A stretch of DNA of 6,956 nucleotides from Micromonosporaceae bacterium. Its GTDB lineage: Bacteria > Actinomycetota > Actinomycetes > Mycobacteriales > Micromonosporaceae. Shown one piece after another: positions 1 through 6,393 of the stretch. Each line of letters begins with the position of its first letter. The stretch's first letter is position 1. Where the stretch lies: positions 1 through 6,956 of the forward strand of contig JADGHA010000225.1 in assembly GCA_019689695.1 (NCBI GenBank), read 5' to 3'. The notes under the pieces were generated by a model. The model searched no databases, was not told the origin of the DNA, and saw only the letters and a program-made list of their open reading frames with translations. Both the position numbers and the translations under genes were made by a program.

Positions 1-3000
1 TGGCCGGGGTGGCGGTGGTGGCGCTCGCCGCGCCCGCCTCGCTCCGGCTGAGCTGGAGCACCACCCCGTGGCTGCTGGTCAGCGTCGCGGTCGCGATCGG
101 CGCCACCGGGCTGTCGGCCCGCACCGGGCAGGCCGCGGTCACACACACCGCCGCCGCCGGCCTGGTCGGGCTGGTCGGCGCCGGCGCGGCCCTGGCCCGG
201 CCGGGCCTGATGGCCCTGGTCCTCACCGCGATCACCCTGGCCGGCGTGCTCATCGCGGTCGCCGAACGGTTCACCGGAGGCGGCGGGGGGTGGGCCTCCT
301 TCGGCCGGGCGCCGACCGGCGGGGCCACCGGGATCCTCGCCGGATGGGCCGCGGGCGGCGCCGCATTCGCGCTGCCCGGCGCCGTCGCGGCCGGCGTGGC
401 CACGGTCGCCGACACGGCCACCCCGGTGCTGACCACCACCGCCCTGGCGGTCTGCGCCGCGCTCGGCTACGCCGCGCTCGACCAGGTCGCCCACCGGCAG
501 GTCAGCGTGCCGCTCGCGGTGGGCGGCGGGCTGGCCGCGGTGGCCCTTGCCACGGCCGCGTTCCGCACCGCGGACACCTCGGCCGACATCTGGGTGGCGG
601 CGCTGCTGCTCGCCGGTGCCGTCCTGCTGTTCCTGGCCCCGTCCATCGACGCCCGGCGCCGTGCGGACCGGAACCTGGACGGCCCGGACATCGCCGCCGG
701 CGTGGTCACCGCCGCCACCGTCGCGTCCCTGGCCCGCATCGGTGCGCTCGCACTGCCCGGCAGCGAACTGGCCACCACCGCGGCGCTGGTGCTGGTGGTC
801 GCGTTCTGGGTGCGGGCGCTGCCGGAGGACTGGCGCCGCGGCCCGGCCCTGGGCAGCGCGGCCAGCGGGGCGGTGATCGCGGCGATCGCCGGCTATGCCG
901 CGCTGCGCGACGGCATCCGCGTGCTCAGCTTGCGTGGCGACATCTGGGCGGCCGACCTCGACGCCTGGCCCGCCGGGCCGGGCGGCCAGACCCACTGGCA
1001 GACCCCGGTCGCGCTGCTGCTGCTCGCCGCGGCCGCCGCGGTGGTGCTGCCCAGACCGGCCTCGTACGACGTGGCGGCGGCCGGGGTGGGCCTGGCCACG
1101 ATCGGCGCGCCGCTGGCGCTCGGGCTGGCCTGGTGGTCACCGATCGCGCTGGGCCTCGGGGTGGCCGTCCCCTACGCGATCTCGTCCGTGCTCGCCCGTG
1201 ACCCGCGGGCCGGGGTGGCCCGGGCCGTGCTGGCCACCGTGCTTGCCTTGCACGCGGCCGGCGCCAGCCTGGTCCGGCCGTGGACCACGGCCGTCACGCT
1301 GGGCGTGATCGCGCTGCTGGGCACCGTGGTCGCCACCCTCGCCGTGCTGGTGTCCCGGCTCGACCTCGGGATCGTGGACGACAGCCTCCCCGGTGGCACC
1401 GCCCACCTGCCGGTGATCGGCGGGGCGGGGGTCACCGCCGCGCTGCTCGCCCTGCCCGGCACCGTCGTCGCCGCCGCGGCAGAGCTGGACCGCCCGGCCG
1501 GGGTGGTGCTCACCACCGCACTCGGGGCGTCGAGCATCGGGCTCGCCGTGGTCGCCGCGGTCCGCCGGCAGGTGCCGCACTACCTCGGGTACGCCACCGC
1601 CGGCGTGGCCGGCGGCGCCACCGGCATCGCCATCGCCGCCCTGCCCAGCGACCAGCCGGCCGGTCTGTACGCGGCGGCCGCGGTCCTGCTCGGGGTCATC
1701 GCCGAGCTGCAGCGGGCCGAGTCGGTCGGCGCGGACGGCCGGGGTGGCGACACCAGCAGCTGGCGGTCCACGTTTTCGGAGGCCACCGGCGGCCCCTTCG
1801 TCTCCAGCCTCTCGTCCGGCTCGCAGGGCGCACAGCGGTTGGCGGACGGCATGGTGCAGGTCTCCGACGGCATGCTGCGGCGCTGGCGGATCGGCCCGGT
1901 CCGGCAGCTGTCCATCAGCCCGGTGCGCGGCGCGCTCGTGGTCAGCGCGGTGCCCACCGCGCTCGCCCTGGCGATGATCGTGCCGGCGCTGGTGACCGCG
2001 CTGGTCGACCCGTACCAGACCCTCGACGCCGTCTGGGGCGGGCCGCCCCCGGCGCTGCTGCACCCCACCGGCGGCGACCGGGGCAGCGTGCTCGCCGCGC
2101 TGCTGCTGACCATCGCCGCCGCGCTCGCCGCGGTCGGCTTCTCCGGCGGCTCGCCGGCCCAGGCCATCCCGGTGGTGCTGCCCGGCCTGGCGATCACCCT
2201 GCTGATCGCCCCGGTCGCGCTCGGTGCCAACTGGCCGGCGTCCACCCTGGCCTGCCTGGCGGTGTTCACCCTCTCCTCGCTCGGCGTGGCACTGACACCC
2301 CCGCCGCCGTATACCGATCAGGCCCGACCGGTGCGCGTCGCCCGGGTCCTGGTCTTCTTCATCGGGCTCTCCGCCGGCGGGTCGGGCCTGGCCGGCAGCC
2401 TGGCCACCCGGTCGCTGACCCTGTTCACCCTGGGTGGCGCGGTCTGCGTCGGCGCGACCGCCGCCCTGGGCGGCCGCACGCAGCTGGCGCGGATCCTCGG
2501 CTGGCTGTTCGCCACCGCTTCGGCGCTCGGCTTCGTGCTCACCCTCGGCCGGGTCCTCGGCCTCGCCAGCGAGGTGTCGGCGTTCGGCGTCCTCGCGGTG
2601 GGTGCGGCGCTGCTGGTGATGACCGCCACCCTGCCCCGGCTGCGCCGACCCGAGGCGTACCAGGAGACCGCGACGGTGGAGTGGAGCGGCTACGCGGCCG
2701 CCCTGCTCGCGCTCGCGCTCGCGGTCGACTCGCCGCTGCACGTGGCGGCGCTGCTCGCCGCGTGGGGTGCGGTGCTGGGCCTCGCCGCCACCCGGCCCAA
2801 CCGCGGGGCGTCGGAACGGCGGGCCCTGTTCTGGACGACCGTGGCCTGCGAGATCGGTGCCTGGTGGCTGCTCATGCGGCACAGCGAGGTGGTCCTGATC
2901 GAGGCGTACACCGTGCCGTTCGCCGTGCTCGCCCTGGCGATCGGGGTGCTGGAGGCCCGCCGCCGGCCGGATCTGAGCAGCTGGGCCGCGTACGGGCCAG

Positions 3001-3308
3001 CCCTGGTCGCGGCGTTCCTGCCCACCCTGACCATCGTGCTGTTCAGCAGCGCCGGCGCGCCCCGCCACGTGGGCCTGCTGCTCGGCGCGGTGGGGGTGCT
3101 GATCGCCGGCTCGGTCCGCCGCCAGCAGGCCCCGGTGATGGTCGGCGCGGTCGTCACCGCGATCACCGCGCTGCGCCTGCTGACCGAGTACGGTCCGTGG
3201 CTGATCCTGATCCCGGTCGGCCTGACCCTGCTGCTGCTCGGCGCGAACTACGAGAAGCGCCGCCGGGACATCCAGCGGCTGCGCGCCACCCTCACGTCCT
3301 TCCGCTGA
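1..3308 (+). CDS. Very large multi-pass membrane protein, 5' end outside the window
   Basis: The frame is open from the left edge (first whole codon at base 3) to a TGA at 3306-3308. The first possible start inside the window is a GTG at 9, which would give 1099 residues, but no stop precedes it and the protein is membrane-like from its first residues, so it is probably longer. Almost the whole length is hydrophobic Ala/Leu/Gly/Val segments of about 20 residues separated by short Arg- or Asp-containing loops, as expected of a protein with several tens of membrane helices. One long hydrophilic stretch, about residues 568-643 counted from the GTG, is Ser/Gly-rich then Arg-rich and is probably a cytoplasmic loop. 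The end is basic (EKRRRDIQRLRATLTSFR), a likely cytoplasmic tail. I see no catalytic or transport motif. It resembles the large actinobacterial membrane proteins annotated only as 'permease' or 'SCO7613 C-terminal domain-containing'; that assignment is from memory. Membrane location is well supported; function is unknown. Confidence 0.85.
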   Translation, partial: AGVAVVALAAPASLRLSWSTTPWLLVSVAVAIGATGLSARTGQAAVTHTAAAGLVGLVGAGAALARPGLMALVLTAITLAGVLIAVAERFTGGGGGWASFGRAPTGGATGILAGWAAGGAAFALPGAVAAGVATVADTATPVLTTTALAVCAALGYAALDQVAHRQVSVPLAVGGGLAAVALATAAFRTADTSADIWVAALLLAGAVLLFLAPSIDARRRADRNLDGPDIAAGVVTAATVASLARIGALALPGSELATTAALVLVVAFWVRALPEDWRRGPALGSAASGAVIAAIAGYAALRDGIRVLSLRGDIWAADLDAWPAGPGGQTHWQTPVALLLLAAAAAVVLPRPASYDVAAAGVGLATIGAPLALGLAWWSPIALGLGVAVPYAISSVLARDPRAGVARAVLATVLALHAAGASLVRPWTTAVTLGVIALLGTVVATLAVLVSRLDLGIVDDSLPGGTAHLPVIGGAGVTAALLALPGTVVAAAAELDRPAGVVLTTALGASSIGLAVVAAVRRQVPHYLGYATAGVAGGATGIAIAALPSDQPAGLYAAAAVLLGVIAELQRAESVGADGRGGDTSSWRSTFSEATGGPFVSSLSSGSQGAQRLADGMVQVSDGMLRRWRIGPVRQLSISPVRGALVVSAVPTALALAMIVPALVTALVDPYQTLDAVWGGPPPALLHPTGGDRGSVLAALLLTIAAALAAVGFSGGSPAQAIPVVLPGLAITLLIAPVALGANWPASTLACLAVFTLSSLGVALTPPPPYTDQARPVRVARVLVFFIGLSAGGSGLAGSLATRSLTLFTLGGAVCVGATAALGGRTQLARILGWLFATASALGFVLTLGRVLGLASEVSAFGVLAVGAALLVMTATLPRLRRPEAYQETATVEWSGYAAALLALALAVDSPLHVAALLAAWGAVLGLAATRPNRGASERRALFWTTVACEIGAWWLLMRHSEVVLIEAYTVPFAVLALAIGVLEARRRPDLSSWAAYGPALVAAFLPTLTIVLFSSAGAPRHVGLLLGAVGVLIAGSVRRQQAPVMVGAVVTAITALRLLTEYGPWLILIPVGLTLLLLGANYEKRRRDIQRLRATLTSFR

Positions 3309-3312
3309 CCGG

Positions 3313-3807
3313 TCACCGCCCGCCGTGGCGGGCCTGCAGTGCGGCGTCCTTCTGCGCCACGAGTCGCTCCAGGTCGGACTGGAAGGCGGCCATCCGCTCG
3401 CGCAGTGCGGCGTCGGATGCGGCGAGGATGCGCACCGCGAGCAGGCCGGCGTTGCGGGCACCGCCGATGGAGACCGTCGCCACCGGCACGCCGGCCGGCA
3501 TCTGCACGATGGACAGCAGCGAGTCCATGCCGTCCAGGTGCTTGAGCGGCACGGGCACCCCGATCACCGGCAGCGGGGTGGCCGAGGCGACCATGCCCGG
3601 CAGGTGCGCGGCCCCGCCCGCCCCCGCGATGATCACGCGCAGCCCGCGGTCCGCCGCGGTCCGGGCGTACTCGATCATGGCGACCGGTGTGCGGTGCGCG
3701 GAGACCACCCGCACCTCGTACTCGACGTCGAACTCGGCCAGCGCCTCGACCGCCGCCGACATGGTCGGCCAGTCCGAGTCGCTGCCCATGATCACGCCGA
3801 CGGTCAT
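3313..3807 (-). CDS. purE: N5-carboxyaminoimidazole ribonucleotide mutase, PurE class I
   Basis: This cytoplasmic enzyme converts N5-CAIR, made by PurK, to CAIR in de novo purine synthesis. The 164-residue product has the usual length of class I PurE and is complete. Visible family signatures are the N-terminal phosphate-binding strand-loop GSDSDW (residues 8-13), SAHRTP with the conserved active-site His (36-41, His38), the glycine-rich AGAGGAAHLPGM (61-72) and LDGMDSLLSIVQMPAGVPVA (91-110), followed by GGARNAGLLA. The presence of purK next door supports the N5-CAIR mutase type (class I) over the class II AIR carboxylase. The ATG at 3807 overlaps the purK stop as ATGA, and the preceding bases offer only a weak GGGA ribosome binding site, so translation probably depends partly on ribosomes finishing purK. 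The gene ends 4 bases from the stop of the convergent membrane-protein gene. Confidence 0.97.
   Translation of the reverse strand: MTVGVIMGSDSDWPTMSAAVEALAEFDVEYEVRVVSAHRTPVAMIEYARTAADRGLRVIIAGAGGAAHLPGMVASATPLPVIGVPVPLKHLDGMDSLLSIVQMPAGVPVATVSIGGARNAGLLAVRILAASDAALRERMAAFQSDLERLVAQKDAALQARHGGR
3318..3333. terminator. Possible hairpin at the convergent gene ends
   Basis: GCCCGCC and GGCGGGC form a perfect inverted repeat around a central GT. With a 4-base loop this folds as a 6-bp all-GC stem. It starts 9 bases after the stop codon of the membrane-protein gene and lies inside the last codons of purE. There is no T-run on either side, so a classical intrinsic terminator is not shown. It is listed because the 4-base gap between the convergent genes leaves no room for a separate terminator. 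Confidence 0.25.
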
Positions 3808-4925
3808 CGCCCGTCCCGCAGCCGTGCCACGGCGCGGACCGCGCGCGCCCGGACCTGCTCCATGTCCTCACCGAGCACGGTGACGTGGCCGATCTTCCGG
3901 CCGGGCCGCACCTGCTTGCCGTACAGGTGCACCTTCACCCCCGGGTCCTCGGCGAACAGGTGGTGCAGCCGCTCGTCTATGGACGGACCGCCCGGCTGTC
4001 CACCTAGGACGTTGGCCATCGCCACGGCCGGCGCGACCATGCTCGTGTCGCCCATCGGGTAGTCGAGCACGGCCCGCAGGTGCTGCTCGAACTGGGAGGT
4101 CCGCGCGCCCTCGATGGTCCAGTGCCCGGAGTTGTGCGGGCGCATCGCCAGCTCGTTGACGACCAGGCGGCCATCGTCTACTTCGAACAGCTCGACGGCG
4201 AGCAGGCCGACCACGCCGAGCTCGGTGGCGATCCGGATGGCCAGCTGCTGCGCGGCCACCGCACGCTCCTCGGGCAGGCCCGGCGCCGGGGCGAGCACCT
4301 CCACGCAGATGCCGTCGCGCTGCACCGTCTCCACCACCGGGTACGCCGCGACCTGGCCGAACGGCGAGCGGGCGACCAGCGCGGCGAGCTCGCGCCGCAG
4401 CGGCACCCGCTCCTCGGCGATCAGCTCGGTCCCGGCGCCCAGCGGCACGCTGTCCAGGTTGGATGGCAGCCACACGCCGCGGCCGTCGTAGCCGCCGCTG
4501 ACCGCCTTCACCACCACGTCGCCCACTATGTCCCGCCGGTCGGTCACCGGCCACCACCGCGGGACCGGGATACCCAGCTCGTCGAGGCGTTCCCGCATGG
4601 CCCGCTTGTTCTGGGCGTACCGCAGGGCGTCCGCGCTCGGGTGGACGGTCACGCCCTCGGCGGCCAGGGCGCGAATGTGCTCGCCGGGCACGTGCTCGTG
4701 GTCGAAGGTGACCACGTCGCAGCCCTTGGCGAAGGCGCGCAGCGCCTCCAGGTCGGTGTGGTCACCCAGCCGCACGTCGGCGGCGACCAGGGCGGCGCCG
4801 TCGTCCGGGTTGGCGGCGAGCACGCGCAGCGACTGACCGAGAGAGATGGCGGCCTGGTGGGTCATCCGGGCCAGCTGGCCGCCGCCCACCATGCCGACCA
4901 CCGGCAGGCCCGTGCGCGTGTCCAT
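3804..4925 (-). CDS. purK: N5-carboxyaminoimidazole ribonucleotide synthase, ATP-grasp enzyme PurK
   Basis: PurK uses ATP and bicarbonate to carboxylate AIR to N5-CAIR, the substrate of the adjacent PurE. The 373-residue product starts with a dinucleotide-type glycine loop (VVGMVGGGQLARM) and carries ATP-grasp features in order: FDHEHVP near residue 75, QNKRAMRERL where the central domain begins, VVKAVSGGYDGRG as the ATP-binding strand and glycine loop, EERVPLRREL, and the active-site block NELAMRPHNSGHWTIEGA followed by TSQFEQHLRAVL. YGKQVRPGRKIGHV marks the C-terminal domain. The length is normal for PurK and no key motif is missing. The ATG at 4925 is preferred because it places the glycine loop about ten residues from the start, as in relatives. 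A GTG at 4955 in the same frame would add only ten unconserved residues. Upstream bases give only GGGG as a ribosome-binding sequence. A TANNNT box 8 bases before the ATG suggests a leaderless or nearly leaderless transcript. Confidence 0.96.
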   Translation of the reverse strand: MDTRTGLPVVGMVGGGQLARMTHQAAISLGQSLRVLAANPDDGAALVAADVRLGDHTDLEALRAFAKGCDVVTFDHEHVPGEHIRALAAEGVTVHPSADALRYAQNKRAMRERLDELGIPVPRWWPVTDRRDIVGDVVVKAVSGGYDGRGVWLPSNLDSVPLGAGTELIAEERVPLRRELAALVARSPFGQVAAYPVVETVQRDGICVEVLAPAPGLPEERAVAAQQLAIRIATELGVVGLLAVELFEVDDGRLVVNELAMRPHNSGHWTIEGARTSQFEQHLRAVLDYPMGDTSMVAPAVAMANVLGGQPGGPSIDERLHHLFAEDPGVKVHLYGKQVRPGRKIGHVTVLGEDMEQVRARAVRAVARLRDGR

Positions 4926-4933
4926 CGCACCCC

Positions 4934-4939
4934 AGCATA
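4934..4939 (-). promoter_or_regulatory. Candidate -10 box of purK (TATGCT)
   Basis: On the minus strand the hexamer TATGCT fits the actinobacterial TANNNT pattern and ends 8 bases before the purK ATG, so transcription would begin at or within a base or two of that ATG. No convincing -35 hexamer is seen 16-18 bases upstream, which is common for such promoters. A single six-base match is weak, but an AT-containing hexamer stands out in this GC-rich gap. Confidence 0.4.
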
Positions 4940-4945
4940 GTGTCG

Positions 4946-4959
4946 GCCGGGACACCGGC
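4946..4959. repeat. Short inverted repeat upstream of purK
   Basis: GCCGG and CCGGC form a 5-bp stem around a 4-base spacer (GACA), just upstream of the candidate purK -10 box, at about the -20 to -30 region. It could be a regulator half-site pair. Such short GC palindromes are common at this base composition, so the support is weak. Confidence 0.2.
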
Positions 4960-4974
4960 GATCGGCACCGAGCA

Positions 4975-4988
4975 GCCCGGTACCGGGC
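4975..4988. repeat. Perfect 14-bp palindrome GCCCGGTACCGGGC
   Basis: A gapless, perfect palindrome centred on GGTACC lies at the purK-proximal edge of the tandem repeat array, with the two features sharing two bases. It could be a symmetric protein-binding site or, as RNA, a 5-bp stem with a 4-base loop. No T-run follows on the minus strand, so an intrinsic terminator is not shown. Confidence 0.5.
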
Positions 4989-5070
4989 CGGGTCAGCGCC
5001 CCCTCCTGGCCGGGTCAGCGCCTTTCCTAGCCGGGTCAGCGCCTTTCCTGAGCCGGGTCAGAGCCCTTCC
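4987..5070. repeat. Tandem array, four copies of a 21/22-bp unit
   Basis: The 14-base core GCCGGGTCAGCGCC (+ strand) occurs at 4987, 5009 and 5030 and, with one change (GCCGGGTCAGAGCC), at 5052. The cores are joined by pyrimidine-rich linkers: CCCTCCTG, TTTCCTA, TTTCCTGA and CTTCC. Periods are 22, 21 and 22 bases. The copy at 5052 holds the TGA stop codon of the upstream RHH-like gene, so the array looks like a serial duplication of that gene's 3' end into the gap ahead of purK. On the minus strand each linker reads AGGAAAGG or AGGAGGGG. Slipped-strand duplication is the simplest origin; no function is shown. Confidence 0.85.
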
Positions 5071-5642
5071 GGGCCGCGGCGACGCAGCTCCTCGACGGTG
5101 CCCATCGCCTGCCGCAGCTCCGCGAGCCACTGCTGGGCATGCTCGCCGACCAGGCGGACGCACCAGGCCAGCGCGTCCGAACGGGACCGGGCCACCCCGG
5201 CGTCGACCAGGGTGTCCAGCACCTGCCGCTCCGGCTGCCGCAGCCGGGTCATCACCGGCGCGGACAGGTTGGTGAACAGCTCCCGGGTCTCGCCGCAGAC
5301 CGCACCCCAGCTCACCTTCCGGCGGTAGCGGTGCTCGGCCTGCCGGGCGATGCCGATGCGTTCGTCGCGGGTGGTCTCCCGGAACCGCGCGATCCGACCG
5401 GCCTCGGCCGCGGCCCGCTCGGCGGCCGGCTCGTCCTCGCCGAGTGCCGGCGGGGCCAACCGACCGATGATCACGATCTCGTCGCGGTCCACCGTGATCT
5501 CGGGCGGCCCGGTGAACCAGTCGTCCGGTAGCGCGCCCCTGATCCAGGCCGCGGCATCCTCCGCCGGGGCGGGCTCGCCGCGCCACCCGCCGGCGCGGCT
5601 CCACGGTGGTCCAGCTCCCCATGGCGGTTGCTTTCCTGCCAT
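5058..5642 (-). CDS. Conserved actinobacterial protein with a ribbon-helix-helix-like C-terminal region
   Basis: This encodes 194 residues from the ATG at 5642. A GTG directly before it would add one residue, but the ATG is preferred because GGGGGAG lies 4 bases upstream, while it would touch the GTG. I see no signal peptide or membrane helix. The N-terminal 35 residues are Gly/Pro/Trp-rich and likely disordered. Residues about 38-66 (ALPDDWFTGPPEITVDRDEI onward) look like a small beta-rich unit. Residues 75-110 are a charged helix rich in Ala, Glu and Arg. Residues about 128-172 read VMTRLRQPERQVLDTLVDAG then RSRSDALAWCVRLV, which fits the strand-helix-turn-helix plan of CopG/Arc-type ribbon-helix-helix proteins. 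A basic helical tail follows. It may bind DNA or be a small adaptor; no family name can be given from sequence alone. It lies 132 bp upstream of purK on the same strand and in the same frame, and is preceded by a GATTACA repeat that could be its operator. Confidence 0.85.
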   Translation of the reverse strand: MAGKQPPWGAGPPWSRAGGWRGEPAPAEDAAAWIRGALPDDWFTGPPEITVDRDEIVIIGRLAPPALGEDEPAAERAAAEAGRIARFRETTRDERIGIARQAEHRYRRKVSWGAVCGETRELFTNLSAPVMTRLRQPERQVLDTLVDAGVARSRSDALAWCVRLVGEHAQQWLAELRQAMGTVEELRRRGPEGL

Positions 5643-5666
5643 CACTCTCCCCCATCGCAGAGAACT

Positions 5667-5689
5667 GATTACAGGATTACACCGTTACG
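5667..5689 (-). promoter_or_regulatory. 8-bp-periodic GATTACA direct repeat ahead of the RHH-like gene
   Basis: On the + strand GATTACA occurs at 5667-5673 and 5675-5681, followed in register by the degenerate CGTTACG at 5683-5689, so a TTAC core repeats every 8 bases three times. On the coding strand it reads GTAACG, TGTAATC, TGTAATC, ending 24 bases before the ATG at 5642. It is a small AT-containing island in very GC-rich DNA. Tandem short sites are typical of ribbon-helix-helix regulators, so autoregulation by the downstream gene product is a reasonable inference, not a demonstration. Confidence 0.5.
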
Positions 5690-5753
5690 GCCGACCGGCA
5701 AGGAGGCGCAGGAGCCGCATCAGCTTCTCCCGCTCGACGGCGGACGGGCTGGG

Positions 5754-6392
5754 TCAGTGGCGCAGCAGTGCAACCCGGGCGCCAAGCCCCACGAGGACCG
5801 TTCCACTGACCGCATCAAGCCACCGCCGGACGGCTGTGCGCCGGAACCATTGGCCCGCTCGGGAGACGCCCGCCGCCACGATCAGGTACAGGATCAGCTC
5901 GGTCGTCACCTGGAGCAGGCCAAGGGAAGCCGTGGTCGCGAACAGCGGCCGGTCTGGCGGCACGAACTGCGGGTAGAACGAGATCAGCAGGGTCGCGGTC
6001 TTGGGATTCGCGAGCTGGACGAGCAGCCCGTTGACCATGCCGCGCACCCAACTCGACCCGTGGGCCTGCGGCGCCGGCAGCGGCGCCTCGGCGAGCTGCC
6101 CGCGTCGGGCGGCTCGCAGCGCGCGCGCACCCAGCACGATCAGGATCACCGCGCCCACGACGCGGAGGACGAGGAACGCGATCTCCGATGTCGCCACCAA
6201 GGCAGCGGCGCCCGCTGCCGCCGCGATGGCCCAGGCGTACAGCCCGATCTCCAGGCCTACCACGGTGGCGGCCGCGCGAGCGAAGCCCTGCATGGCCGCC
6301 GTGCGCAGCAGCACGGTCATCGCCGGTCCCGGTGACGCCCACATCAGGACGACCGCGACGAGGAAGGACGCAGCCAGCGGAAGAGGTGGCAT
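5754..6392 (-). CDS. LysE/RhtB-family amino-acid exporter
   Basis: An inner-membrane efflux protein of 212 residues, the usual length for the LysE/RhtB superfamily, which exports amino acids and related metabolites. The sequence shows the family's N-terminal helix ending in SPGPAMTVLLRTAAMQGF (residues 20-37), a second helix with GLEIGLYAWA (46-55), a third ending in VILIVLGARALRAARRG (82-98), a polar loop (99-116), the conserved NPKTATLLISFYPQFV segment (129-144), and two C-terminal helices (about 152-176 and 192-209). Six membrane segments are therefore likely. The ATG at 6392 is chosen because it has GGGAG 6 bases upstream and gives the proper family N-terminus; the longer open frame upstream is not exporter-like. 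It starts one base after the stop of the aminotransferase remnant (TGA-C-ATG), indicating a shared transcript and coupled translation. The substrate cannot be told from sequence; the former partner enzyme hints at an amino acid or derivative. Confidence 0.93.
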   Translation of the reverse strand: MPPLPLAASFLVAVVLMWASPGPAMTVLLRTAAMQGFARAAATVVGLEIGLYAWAIAAAAGAAALVATSEIAFLVLRVVGAVILIVLGARALRAARRGQLAEAPLPAPQAHGSSWVRGMVNGLLVQLANPKTATLLISFYPQFVPPDRPLFATTASLGLLQVTTELILYLIVAAGVSRAGQWFRRTAVRRWLDAVSGTVLVGLGARVALLRH

Positions 6393-6393
6393 G

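Noticed and set aside
1137..3461. 774-codon open frame antisense to the membrane-protein gene
   Set aside because: Its translation is Gly/Arg/Gln/His/Asp-rich low complexity, typical of the complement of a GC-rich membrane gene; it has no domain and covers the purE end.
1280..3883. 867-codon + strand open frame overlapping the membrane gene, purE and purK
   Set aside because: Arg/Gly/His/Pro-rich out-of-frame translation, explained by the lack of AT-rich stop codons; the genes beneath it have clear family motifs.
4926..5057. Purine riboswitch ahead of purK
   Set aside because: The gap is filled by the tandem array and short palindromes; no purine-aptamer-like three-way junction or conserved core is seen.
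4987..5070. Tandem array as a CRISPR
   Set aside because: The repeat core is only 14 bases with 7-8-base near-identical linkers; it is a simple tandem repeat without unique spacers or cas genes.
4993..5655. Alternative 220-codon minus-strand frame over the RHH-like gene and repeat array
   Set aside because: Its product is Arg/Gly-rich without a fold-like pattern, whereas the chosen frame has a good ribosome binding site and an RHH-like pattern. Its repeated KGADPAR end is the tandem array read in another frame.
5699..5705. Perfect AAGGAGG ribosome-binding sequence on the + strand
   Set aside because: No ATG, GTG or TTG follows at a usable distance, and the frames beyond are antisense to the LysE-type gene.
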